Assembly: GCF_006120725.1 (NCBI RefSeq)
Contig: NZ_SWMU01000001.1
Location: forward strand, 124,001 to 188,000
Source of the DNA: Mesohalobacter halotolerans
GTDB lineage: Bacteria > Bacteroidota > Bacteroidia > Flavobacteriales > Flavobacteriaceae
Direction: 5' to 3'
Length of the DNA: 64,000 nt
Within the stretch, counting starts at the first letter, position 1. Each line of letters begins with the position of its first letter. Below are positions 27,167-34,475 of this stretch, one piece after another. The notes beneath the pieces are model-generated. The model was not told the DNA's origin. It searched no databases and worked only from the letters and a program-made list of their open reading frames with translations. Made by a program: the position numbers and the translations under genes.

Positions 27167-28623
27167 GTCTGTTTTATTTTAGGTAATGTGATTATAAATG
27201 TTGTATAAGTATTTGATTGTGATTTAACTTCAATATTTCCATTATGGTTGTTTACAATTTTTTTTACCATACTTAAACCTAAGCCCATACCAGAATTTTT
27301 GGTGGTAAATTGAGGTTCAAAAATACGGTTTATAATATCATCGGGAATCCCTATACCATTGTCACTAACTTTTATCATAGCTTGGTTTTGAAACGCTTTG
27401 ACATCAATTGTGATTTTAGCATTATCAATGTCTTGAGTCGCTTGTATAGCATTTTTAATTAAATTGGTTATAATTCTTATTAACTGTGTTTTATCAATTT
27501 GAACAAATATTGGTTTTGATGAGGTTTTAAAACTTATATTTTCGCCTTTAAAAATATCTAAAGCCAATTTTATTACTTCATTAATTTCAATAACTTGATT
27601 TTCATTGACCGGCATTTTAGCAAAATCTGAAAATGCAGTGGCAATTGTACTTAAGGTGTCGATTTGATGAATCATGGTATTGGCAAATTCATCAATATCG
27701 GTTTTTGAAACTGTTTTGTTTTTAAATTGATTTTGAAAGCTTTGCACTGACAAGCGCATCGGTGTTAGTGGATTTTTAATTTCATGCGCCACCTGTCTGG
27801 CCATAAGTTGCCATGCCTCTTCGCGTTCGGTTTTTGCCAGCTTTTGTGCACTGTCTTCAAGCTGATCTATCATGTCATTGTAAGCTGTAATTAACGGTCT
27901 GAGTTCACTGCCCGCCTTTTTAAAACTAATCTTTGGGTTAGGTTTATCTAGGCTGGTCGATTTTATTTTTTGACTAATTTGGCTTAAAGATTTAGTAATG
28001 TACTTCGATAAAAATAATGCCAATATAATTGCCACAATTAAGATAATAAGATTGACCGTCAATAATAGATTTAAAAAATCCTCAAGCTCTTTGTCCATAA
28101 ACTCATCGTCTTCAACATAAGCAAGGTTTAAAATTCCAATAGGTTTAAAGTAGTTATCTAATATGTAAGAATACGAAGATTTGAATTTTTGGTTATTTTC
28201 TGTAAAGTTTTTGACATACTTTTTACGAGAAGAATTGGCTAAGCTGTCTAAAATTTCGTCTTTTATGCGTGTTTCGTAACTATCTTTATAAAAACTCGCT
28301 TTAGAGGATTTTAACAGATTCCCTTTCAAATCATATATATTAATTGAAGTCTCATGGATATCTTGAATTTCATAGATTTTATCTCTAAATATTAAATGAA
28401 GGTTTTCTGTTTTTACAGGATAAGTAGTAACACGTTTAATATATTCAATATGAGATTTTATGGCATTTTCTTTTCGCTCAAGTTTATCTTGATGAAGTTG
28501 CTCGGCTTCTTTTTTGTAGTGGTAGGAAGTGACAATAACAAGTAAACCCGCAGCCAGAATCACTAAAGCGATCATGGATAAAAATATCCTGAGTTGAAGT
28601 GAATGCCTTAATGAAAATTTCAT
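27163..28623 (-). CDS. Membrane sensor histidine kinase with HAMP domain
   Basis: 486 residues: membrane segment (about 10-32), extracytoplasmic sensor part (about 35-182), second membrane segment (about 186-206), HAMP linker (about 207-260), HisKA with phospho-acceptor H280 (ARQVAHEIKNPLTPMR) and a HATPase_c domain (N-box NLIKNAIQA, G1 DNGIGIPD, G2 GMGLGLSM). The layout resembles NtrY-type kinases. No response regulator is adjacent, so its partner must lie elsewhere. The signal is unknown. Confidence 0.92.
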   Translation of the reverse strand: MKFSLRHSLQLRIFLSMIALVILAAGLLVIVTSYHYKKEAEQLHQDKLERKENAIKSHIEYIKRVTTYPVKTENLHLIFRDKIYEIQDIHETSINIYDLKGNLLKSSKASFYKDSYETRIKDEILDSLANSSRKKYVKNFTENNQKFKSSYSYILDNYFKPIGILNLAYVEDDEFMDKELEDFLNLLLTVNLIILIVAIILALFLSKYITKSLSQISQKIKSTSLDKPNPKISFKKAGSELRPLITAYNDMIDQLEDSAQKLAKTEREEAWQLMARQVAHEIKNPLTPMRLSVQSFQNQFKNKTVSKTDIDEFANTMIHQIDTLSTIATAFSDFAKMPVNENQVIEINEVIKLALDIFKGENISFKTSSKPIFVQIDKTQLIRIITNLIKNAIQATQDIDNAKITIDVKAFQNQAMIKVSDNGIGIPDDIINRIFEPQFTTKNSGMGLGLSMVKKIVNNHNGNIEVKSQSNTYTTFIITLPKIKQT

Positions 28624-28630
28624 CTTAAAT

Positions 28631-29176
28631 TTATTCTTCGCCCTTTTTTAAGCGGTAATTTTTATAGGCTTTAATACCTATCATTAGTAATATGCCTAAA
28701 GCTATTATGCCAACTACACCAAAAACCCAGCCAATACTTGTTTTGAGGACTGCTAAAAAGACAACTGCAAACAAAACTATAGTAGCCACTTCATTCCAAA
28801 TGCGCATTTTAGAAGATGACCACGTCAGTTTGTTATGTTTCATTTTTAAATACAATTGATGATTTTTGAGATGATATAACCATAGAATCACAATAAAAAG
28901 TAATTTGATATGCATCCAACCTAAAGCTAAGAGAGAAGGATTTAACACCAACAACCAAACTCCAAAAATTAAGGTAATTATGGCTGAAGGCCAAGTAATA
29001 ATATACCACAAGCGTTTTGTCATCAATATTAATTGAGGAGTCAAGACATCTCGTTCAACTTTTGGTTTTTTTTGCGCTTCAATGTAGTAGATAAATAAAC
29101 GAGGGATATAAAACAACCCTGCAAACCATGTCACTACAAATATGATGTGCAAAGCTTTGATGTAGAGATATGTCAT
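28631..29176 (-). CDS. hemJ: HemJ-type protoporphyrinogen IX oxidase (CopD-like membrane protein)
   Basis: 181 residues with four or five membrane helices. It keeps the conserved His near the N-terminus (H10 in YIKALHIIFVVTWFAGLFY) and the conserved Lys (K91 in GWMHIKLLF) of the HemJ family. It oxidises protoporphyrinogen IX to protoporphyrin IX in heme synthesis at the inner membrane. The C-terminal helix and basic tail extend past the compact HemJ core. It lies between the kinase gene and scoB on the same strand, with gaps of 7 and 5 bp, so it is co-transcribed. The CopD name is sometimes used for this family in Bacteroidota. Confidence 0.85.
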   Translation of the reverse strand: MTYLYIKALHIIFVVTWFAGLFYIPRLFIYYIEAQKKPKVERDVLTPQLILMTKRLWYIITWPSAIITLIFGVWLLVLNPSLLALGWMHIKLLFIVILWLYHLKNHQLYLKMKHNKLTWSSSKMRIWNEVATIVLFAVVFLAVLKTSIGWVFGVVGIIALGILLMIGIKAYKNYRLKKGEE

Positions 29177-29181
29177 AGGTT

Positions 29182-29835
29182 TTAAAATTTCATTTCAGGA
29201 ATATCACCCTCAATAATTAAATCACCAGCAGTAGCTTTTTTAATGTCTTCAATACTTACTCTAGGCGCGCGTTCTAGTAATCTAAAACTGTCATTTACAA
29301 TGTCTAACACAGCCATATTGGTCACAATTTTAGTAACGCACTTGACCCCTGTAATGGGTAAAGAACATGACTTTAACAGTTTTGACTTGCCAGCCTTATT
29401 GGTATGCATCATCGCCACAATAATATTTTTGGCCGATCCGACCAGATCCATGGCACCGCCCATCCCTTTGACCATTTTGCCCGGGATTTTCCAATTGGCA
29501 ATATCACCATTTTGAGCAACTTCCATAGCGCCCAGGATTGTTAGATCGACGTGTTGACCACGAATCATTCCAAAACTCATTGCTGAGTCGAAAAAACTCG
29601 CTCCGGGTAGCGCAGTAATGGTTTGTTTGCCTGCGTTAATGAGGTCGGCATCTTCTTGACCCGCAAGTGGGAATGGTCCCATGCCTAAAATGCCGTTCTC
29701 GCTTTGAAATTCTACTTCTATATCGTCTCTTACAAAATTGGCTACCAAAGTCGGAATACCAATACCAAGATTGACATAATAGCCGTCTTTGACTTCTTTA
29801 GCGATGCGTTGTGCAATTCCGTTTTTATCTAACAT
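29182..29835 (-). CDS. scoB: 3-oxoacid CoA-transferase, subunit B
   Basis: 217 residues with the class I CoA-transferase beta-subunit signature: GYYVNLGIGIPTL near the N-terminus and the SENG motif with catalytic glutamate E46 (FQSENGILG), which forms the glutamyl-CoA thioester. It transfers CoA between succinyl-CoA and 3-oxoacids such as acetoacetate. Its partner subunit A is at 30274-30966, but the two are separated by an inserted helix-bundle gene with flanking arrays. In most relatives the A and B genes are adjacent. Confidence 0.94.
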   Translation of the reverse strand: MLDKNGIAQRIAKEVKDGYYVNLGIGIPTLVANFVRDDIEVEFQSENGILGMGPFPLAGQEDADLINAGKQTITALPGASFFDSAMSFGMIRGQHVDLTILGAMEVAQNGDIANWKIPGKMVKGMGGAMDLVGSAKNIIVAMMHTNKAGKSKLLKSCSLPITGVKCVTKIVTNMAVLDIVNDSFRLLERAPRVSIEDIKKATAGDLIIEGDIPEMKF

Positions 29836-29842
29836 ACTTTTT

Positions 29843-30232
29843 TTAATTTGAAAATTTGGTGATTTGATGATTTGAAAATTTTGTTTTCTTGGAAGACGAC
29901 AAGATTTTACTGATTATTTTAATTATAGCTTCAAGTTCTTCAAATAATTCGTTTTCTGGGTTTGGATAGTGTTTTGAAACTTTACATAATTCTAACCAAT
30001 ACTCTGTTTCATCTGCTTCTTTTGCAGAAATTTTAAATTTGTGAATAAAATCCGCTTTACTCTCTGCATTCTGAGCCTCTCTAATATTTGCTCCTATCGA
30101 AGTTCCACTTTTAAACAGTTGGGTGGCCATTTCAAATTTATTAAGTGACCTGAGCTTTTCGGTATATTCAATAATTTTCAACGCAAATTTGAATGTTAAT
30201 TTTACAATTAGGTTTTCTTTATCATTTCTCAT
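29843..30232 (-). CDS. Four helix bundle protein (23S rRNA intervening-sequence family)
   Basis: 129 residues, the expected length for the four-helix-bundle/23S-IVP family (related in fold to Avd, the accessory protein of diversity-generating retroelements). Motifs are LFKSGTSIGANIREAQNAES and the following FKISAKEADETEYWL helix. The last residues, KFSNHQITKFSN, are encoded by the flanking 8-bp array, and the stop codon lies at the array's first unit. The gene sits between scoA and scoB, so it is an insertion into an operon. It is basic and probably binds nucleic acid; that is inference from the family. Confidence 0.88.
   Translation of the reverse strand: MRNDKENLIVKLTFKFALKIIEYTEKLRSLNKFEMATQLFKSGTSIGANIREAQNAESKADFIHKFKISAKEADETEYWLELCKVSKHYPNPENELFEELEAIIKIISKILSSSKKTKFSNHQITKFSN
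29845..29884. repeat. Degenerate 8-bp tandem array on the 3' side of the helix-bundle gene
   Basis: Five units in exact 8-bp register: AATTTGAA, AATTTGGT, GATTTGAT, GATTTGAA, AATTTTGT (core RATTTG with two variable bases). The stop codon of the helix-bundle gene and its last dozen codons lie in this array. The array at the other end has the same core in inverted orientation. Confidence 0.85.
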
Positions 30233-30244
30233 CTTAATAAACTT

Positions 30245-30276
30245 TCAAATTATCACATTTTCAAATTACCAAATTA
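30245..30276. repeat. Degenerate 8-bp tandem array on the 5' side of the helix-bundle gene
   Basis: Four units in exact 8-bp register: TCAAATTA, TCACATTT, TCAAATTA, CCAAATTA. The reverse complement has the core TAATTTGA, so it is inverted relative to the array at 29845-29884. The stop codon of scoA (30274-30276) lies in the last unit. Confidence 0.85.
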
Positions 30277-30966
30277 CCTAACCGTACGTTGTTCAATTCG
30301 TTTTTCATAGTGTTTCCCTTCATAAATGCGTTGCACGAAAATGCCCGGGATATGAATAAAGTTGGGATCGAGTTCGCCAGGTTTAACCAACTCTTCAACC
30401 TCAACGACCGTTATTTTTGCCGCGCCACACATATTGGCATTAAAATTTCTTGCGGTACCTTTAAAGACTAAATTCCCAGCCTCATCTCCTTTCCAGGCTT
30501 TGATAAATGCAAAATCGGCTTTGAAAGCTTTTTCGAGAATATGTGGTTTTCCATCAAATTCACGAACTTCTTTGCCTTCTGCAACTTCTGTACCGTAGCC
30601 TGCTGGTGTATAAAATGCTGGGACTCCATGCTGTGCTGCTCTACAGCGTTCAGCTAAAGTGCCTTGCGGAATTAAATCGACTTCCAAATCTCCGCTCAGC
30701 ATTTGCCTTTCAAACTCAGCGTTTTCACCAACGTAAGAAGAAATCATTTTTTTGATTTGTTTATTTTGAAGAAGTAGCCCCAAACCAAAATCATCAACAC
30801 CGGCATTGTTTGAGATACAAGTCACACCTTTGATTTTTCGGTTGACGAGTTCGGCGATACTGTTTTCTGGAATGCCGCTTAAGCCAAATCCTCCAAGCAT
30901 CAATGTCATATCATCAGAGACACCCTCTAAAGCGGATTGAGCGTTTTTCACAACTTTGTTTATCAT
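30274..30966 (-). CDS. scoA: 3-oxoacid CoA-transferase, subunit A
   Basis: 230 residues with the class I CoA-transferase alpha-subunit glycine loop [13 protein letters not shown] (about 26-38) and conserved segments [13 protein letters not shown] and FYTPAGYGT. It pairs with ScoB (29182-29835). It is the first gene of this minus-strand run (scoA, helix-bundle insert, scoB, hemJ, kinase, hydratase). The C-terminus EQRTVR lies next to the inserted array, whose first unit supplies the stop codon, so the insertion may have trimmed or replaced the original end. Confidence 0.93.
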   Translation of the reverse strand: MINKVVKNAQSALEGVSDDMTLMLGGFGLSGIPENSIAELVNRKIKGVTCISNNAGVDDFGLGLLLQNKQIKKMISSYVGENAEFERQMLSGDLEVDLIPQGTLAERCRAAQHGVPAFYTPAGYGTEVAEGKEVREFDGKPHILEKAFKADFAFIKAWKGDEAGNLVFKGTARNFNANMCGAAKITVVEVEELVKPGELDPNFIHIPGIFVQRIYEGKHYEKRIEQRTVR

Positions 30967-31129
30967 AAGTTCATATTTGATGGACTAAAATACAAATTTT
31001 AAAAGTTGAATATTGCTAAGAGTCTGTTTTTTTAAAATAGATCAGTAAAAAAACAATGTATTGTTTGGTAAATGTCTTCAGTCAATTTATATTTGCACCC
31101 GCTTAAGAAAAAACGTTCATAAAAATATT

Positions 31130-31213
31130 GGAGAGGTGGCAGAGTGGTAATGCAGCAGATTGCTAATCTGTAGACGGTAACACGTCTCCAGGGTTCGAGT
31201 CCCTGTCTCTCCG
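31130..31213 (+). tRNA. tRNA-Ser (GCT)
   Basis: 84 nt with acceptor stem GGAGAGG pairing to TCTCTCC (one G-U), discriminator G, anticodon loop TTGCTAA giving anticodon GCT, the long variable arm expected for serine, and T-loop GGTTCGAGTCC. No CCA is encoded. Confidence 0.95.
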
Positions 31214-31228
31214 CAGAAAAAAATAAAA

Positions 31229-31254
31229 GTTCACTTCGACTTCGCTCAGTGAAC
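31229..31254. repeat. REP-like inverted repeat
   Basis: GTTCACT, a 12-nt loop TCGACTTCGCTC, then AGTGAAC. A related element with GCACT/AGTGC arms and nearly the same loop lies at 63222-63243. It may end the tRNA-Ser transcript, but no T-tract follows. Confidence 0.7.
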
Positions 31255-31298
31255 ACAAAGATTTCAGAACAACTCTATAAAAAAGTTCTAAACACTTT

Positions 31299-31373
31299 CG
31301 GGGTGTAGCGTAGCCCGGTCATCGCGCCTGCTTTGGGAGCAGGAGGTCGCAGGTTCGAATCCTGCCACCCCGA
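31299..31373 (+). tRNA. tRNA-Pro (TGG)
   Basis: 75 nt with acceptor stem CGGGGTG pairing to CACCCCG, discriminator A, anticodon stem CCTGC/GCAGG around loop TTTGGGA with anticodon TGG, and T-arm GCAGGTTCGAATCCTGC. It is followed 10 bp later by a terminator. A partial second copy lies at 31425-31465. Confidence 0.95.
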
Positions 31374-31383
31374 CAAAGAAAAG

Positions 31384-31411
31384 CCAGCAATTTTTTATTG
31401 CTGGTTTTTTT
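31384..31411 (+). terminator. Terminator of tRNA-Pro
   Basis: An 8-bp stem CCAGCAAT/ATTGCTGG with a 5-nt loop, then seven T. Confidence 0.88.
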
Positions 31412-31424
31412 ATTATAAAATTAA

Positions 31425-31465
31425 AGGTCGCAGGTTCTCCCGAAACTTCGGGACTGCCACCCCGA
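31425..31465 (+). pseudogene. 3' part of a second tRNA-Pro interrupted by a palindrome
   Basis: AGGTCGCAGGTTC and CTGCCACCCCGA match the tRNA-Pro variable loop, T-arm and acceptor 3' strand exactly. Between them, in place of GAATC of the T-loop, is the 16-nt palindromic TCCCGAAACTTCGGGA. The following CAAAGAAAAGCCA is also shared with the intact gene. The 5' two thirds of the tRNA are missing. It looks like a truncated tandem tRNA duplicate that took up a dispersed palindrome. Confidence 0.75.
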
Positions 31466-31472
31466 CAAAGAA

Positions 31473-31506
31473 AAGCCAATAATCTTTTGATTGTTGGCTT
31501 TTTTAT
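31473..31506 (+). terminator. Terminator of the broken tRNA-Pro copy
   Basis: Stem AAGCCAATAATC with GATTGTTGGCTT (one G-U) and loop TTTT, then a T-tract. It is homologous in position to the terminator at 31384-31411. From 31507 to about 31775 I see no gene, only AT-rich sequence. Confidence 0.85.
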
Positions 31507-31775
31507 TTGTGAGCGTTCAAAGCTCTGCTTTGATAAGTGAATCAAATAAAAAAAGACATAGGCACCGACAGGTGCTGGCTTTTCTTTAGCATCAACCCCA
31601 TATTTAGGATCATGTTAATAATCCTGCCACTCCAAAAATAGAACCGTTAAAACTTTTTTTTGAAGAGAAAAGCTCTAAATTAATGCTAAAGTGATGATCT
31701 CTCTTTGACTCGGCTAATATTAGCAATTTGAACCTCTTTATGTTGTAATATCATTACAGAAAGTTGTTTCCTTAT

Positions 31776-32541
31776 TTACTTAAAATCTGTTGAAATGGTA
31801 GTAATTCCACCTGCTGTGATTTCTTTGAGAACAGTTTCATTAAAAGAAATGACGCCGTAATCTCGAGCCAGTTCAAAACCTTTTAAAATTCCAACCGATT
31901 GCTTTTTTGAAGAATAAATGAGTTTAAAGTTTTTATACCTTTCAATTTTGGGTTGTAGGAGCCTTAAAGCTTTATAAATGTCGTTCTCATAATCTTGATA
32001 GACTGCAGAATATTTTGATAATTCGGGGGCGTAGTTGGTCTAAAATGTAAACCTTATCGTCTTCCAGTAAATCGATACAGGCTTCAATATCCCTCAGATT
32101 AGCAGGCATAATGACGTAATAATTATAGGTATCTAAATTTTTTTTAATGATATCAGCAAATAATTGTTGGTCATAATGATGGAAAAATACATCAATCTGC
32201 ACTTCATTTGCTAAATATCTGATCAAAGCCTTATATAAATCTTCCTTTATGGCATTTAATTCGTCAAACAATAAGAAAACTTTGCTTTGTATCCGGATAT
32301 TGTTATTCACAACATAATATCCTTTACCACCAGTGGAGTTGATGATGCCCCTGTTCTTGAGTTCTGAAAAAGCAGTTAAGACCGTATCCCTAGAAATCTG
32401 ATATTTGCTTTTTAAAGCATTTAAAGAAGGAAGCTAATCTCTGGTTTTTAACTCGCCATTGCTGATAGACTCTTCGATTGAAGCTATAATTTGTTTTTAG
32501 GTAGGTATACTTTTATCAATGCCGGTAGAAATCTTATTCAT
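31776..32541 (-). pseudogene. GntR-type regulator with sugar-binding-like sensor domain (decayed)
   Basis: Read from ATG at 32541, the frame encodes MNKISTGIDKSIPT, a stop, then a winged-helix with KSKYQISRDTVLTAFSEL and a second stop just before SLNALKSK. It continues into a periplasmic-binding-protein-like ligand domain (intact stretch 31987-32310) and is then frameshifted; the end of the sensor domain (GILKGFELARDYGVISFNE) continues in another frame to a stop at 31776. Two nonsense codons and one frameshift make it a pseudogene. Regulators of this build often precede surface-sugar genes in Bacteroidota, which fits the sugar transferase just upstream at 32562. Confidence 0.8.
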
Positions 32542-32561
32542 TGATTAAATATATCTTTGAT

Positions 32562-33173
32562 TTATCCTAAAATAGTCTTGATCACGTACATAAGATCATT
32601 TTTAAAGCTATAATTTTCAACATAGGCTTTATTGATCTTGACTTTTTGAGGCCAGATGACCTCATCATTATACTGCTTTGGGTTATCTTTTTGGGCTAGC
32701 AATTCTTCTTCATCTCTAAAAGCTAAAGATGCCGGACCAGTAATTCCGGGTTTAACAGATAAGATGATTTTATCGTCACCTTCCAATTGATCAGCATAGC
32801 CTGAGACATCGGGTCGCGGGCCAACAAAGCTCATTTCCCCAAAAAGCACATTCCATAACTGAGGGAGTTCATCGAGTTTGGTTTTTCGAAGAAAATGTCC
32901 AAATTTGGTAATACGCGGATCTTTAGAAGTGGTGATAAACGTAGTGTCTTCACCATCAATTATCATAGTTTTCAATTTTAGTAATTGAAAAGGTTTACCG
33001 TATTGACCGATACGGGTTTGGCTTAGAAGACCAAAGGATTTTGTGTGGATTGAAGTCAAAATCAATAAAATTCCTAAAAAAAGAAAACTCAATATTAGAC
33101 CTATTAAGGAAAGACTGATATCGAGTAGTCTTTTAATAAATTTTTGTTTAATGCTTAAAGGCTCACTAATCAT
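32562..33173 (-). CDS. Initiating sugar-phosphate transferase (bacterial sugar transferase family)
   Basis: 203 residues of the PF02397 family: an N-terminal membrane segment (about 15-40), then KLKTM, RKTKLDELPQLWNVLFG and SFVGPRPDVSGY, the conserved catalytic and binding motifs. It moves a sugar phosphate from a UDP-sugar to undecaprenyl phosphate at the inner membrane. It is isolated from the main cluster by decayed DNA and an OmpA gene. A second family member lies at 36446-37000. The extra charged segment FRDEEELLAQKDNPKQY resembles longer family members found in flavobacterial polysaccharide loci. Confidence 0.9.
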   Translation of the reverse strand: MISEPLSIKQKFIKRLLDISLSLIGLILSFLFLGILLILTSIHTKSFGLLSQTRIGQYGKPFQLLKLKTMIIDGEDTTFITTSKDPRITKFGHFLRKTKLDELPQLWNVLFGEMSFVGPRPDVSGYADQLEGDDKIILSVKPGITGPASLAFRDEEELLAQKDNPKQYNDEVIWPQKVKINKAYVENYSFKNDLMYVIKTILG

Positions 33174-33413
33174 TCAATTATTACATATTAATTTTTTTAA
33201 AACATCAGCATTGAGAAAATATCCTAATTTATAATTCTTATTCAGTATTGTTCGATAAGAAAGAAATGACCGCTTCGCTGTTTGAAACAAGAACTTAGAC
33301 TCAACTTTAACTATCATATACACAGCTGAAAAAATACACCTAAAATAACTGTTTTTTATGATATGAGCTAATTTTTTAAAAACAAGGTATAAAAAGGAAC
33401 ATACATACTCAGA

Positions 33414-33548
33414 CTATATTTCATCGATGATTAAAAGTATTTCCTTTATTTTAATCGGACAATAATAATTCTTATTTATTTCTTCAATTAGCGTTGACTT
33501 ACCCGATCCGTTAGGACCGCAAAACAATCTAAGATGTTTCGTTGCCAT
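33414..33548 (-). pseudogene. Zeta-toxin-like kinase, N-terminal fragment
   Basis: 44 codons starting MATKHLRLFCGPNGSGKST, a Walker A P-loop (GPNGSGKST) in the context usual for zeta-toxin/UDP-GlcNAc kinase-like ATPases. The frame stops at 33414, so most of the kinase domain is missing. It directly follows a decayed antitoxin-like reading frame. This looks like the remains of a toxin-antitoxin pair. Confidence 0.6.
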
Positions 33549-33560
33549 TATTGATTTTGA

Positions 33561-33752
33561 TCATCTTTTTATTCTTTTTTTCGTGCCGAAAGTCGCTTTC
33601 CTTAGCTTTATTTGTTTTCCATCCGGGTCTACACGATATAAAAATTTTTTTTAAAGTAATATAAGGCTGACCCAAGGCTTTTGTAATACTAATAGATTCT
33701 TTACTAGCTTTTTCTTTGCTTTGATCAAATCTTTTGTTTTTAATTCACTCAT
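33561..33752 (-). pseudogene. Antitoxin-like small gene preceding the zeta fragment (frameshifted)
   Basis: From ATG at 33752 the reading is MSELKTKDLIKAKKKLVK and then, after a frameshift, a segment ending in a basic KKRIKR tail that stops at 33561, 13 bp before the zeta-like ATG. The spacing is that of an antitoxin-toxin operon. Identification rests on position and size only, and homology is not proven. Confidence 0.45.
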
Positions 33753-34423
33753 CTTGCAAAATTAATTTAAATATGTTGAAATTATCTGGTTTGCGTATTT
33801 CTTTTCAAAGTCAAAGAATGAAATGCCCGATATCATCCCATCTGGAAACTTCAAAATTACTTGATCTTTCAATTGTTGTCAAAAGATTCCTACTATCATC
33901 AGAATTATGTTGTCATACTGAACGTAGTGAAGTATCTTTCCTTAGTAAATTTCATTTGTCCACAAGAAATACCTCTGCCTATTTGCATCTTATATGAGAT
34001 ACAGAGCAGGTAGGCATGAGCAACGAAGTTTTCCTGACGGCTAGATGCTTCTCCGGTAGGACAAAAGATTATGAGAAGGAGATCACAACGACTGCCCCTG
34101 TGAGTTTCCCAAAATAGCGTTGACTGTTTTGGTTAATATACTCAATTGAGTTTTAACATAATGTTTTAAAACCTAAAATTTTTAAAGACGGCCTACTTTT
34201 TATGGAAGCCTACAACTTAGTTGGGTGTTTTTATATTAAACTAGGTCTCGATACTTTTTCTTTGTCAAAAACAAAGAAAAAACTCGAAGTGACAGTTCTC
34301 GATAATGAAATCCAGTAAGGATCAACATACATTTCGCTAAAAAACACACCCATACTTACTCTTGAATCACCAAACCTAAAAACCTAGAGGAAACCAAAGT
34401 TGACCATCACTATATACAAAAAA
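33753..34423. other. Non-coding, decayed stretch with dispersed repeats
   Basis: No supportable gene. It contains a REP-like unit (TGTCATACTGAACGTAGTGA, 33911-33930 and a few bases beyond) of the widespread flavobacterial type, and a segment near 34242-34300 (CTCGATACTTTTTCTTTGTC, later CTCGAAGTGACAGTTCTCGA) of the same kind. Short open frames here translate repeat sequence and are not genes. The 230 bp at 33174-33413 also show no gene. Confidence 0.6.
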
Positions 34424-34448
34424 TCCCCGTGAGCAGAGCTCACGGGGA
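34424..34448 (-). terminator. Hairpin terminator after the OmpA porin gene
   Basis: An 11-bp stem TCCCCGTGAGC/GCTCACGGGGA with a 3-nt loop, followed on the minus strand by an A/T-rich tract. It is 27 bp past the stop codon. Confidence 0.85.
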
Positions 34449-34475
34449 ATTCATATTTAAAATAGGTATTAAATA

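Noticed and set aside
29843-30232. A diversity-generating retroelement (helix bundle as Avd)
   Set aside because: No reverse transcriptase, template repeat or C-type-lectin target gene is near any of the three helix-bundle genes.
31032-31256. Minus-strand ORF across tRNA-Ser
   Set aside because: It is the antisense of the tRNA gene; its protein sequence is the usual artefact from tRNA sequence.
31299-31465. Integrated element bounded by tRNA-Pro direct repeats
   Set aside because: The two tRNA 3' ends are only about 90 bp apart with no integrase or cargo between them, so no present element can be claimed.
31288-31545. Minus-strand ORF across tRNA-Pro and its terminators
   Set aside because: Antisense of the tRNA, the broken copy and terminators; not a gene.
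33734-33997. Plus-strand 87-residue ORF
   Set aside because: Its C-terminal part translates a REP-like repeat (CHTERSEVS) and the rest overlaps decayed antitoxin sequence on the other strand.
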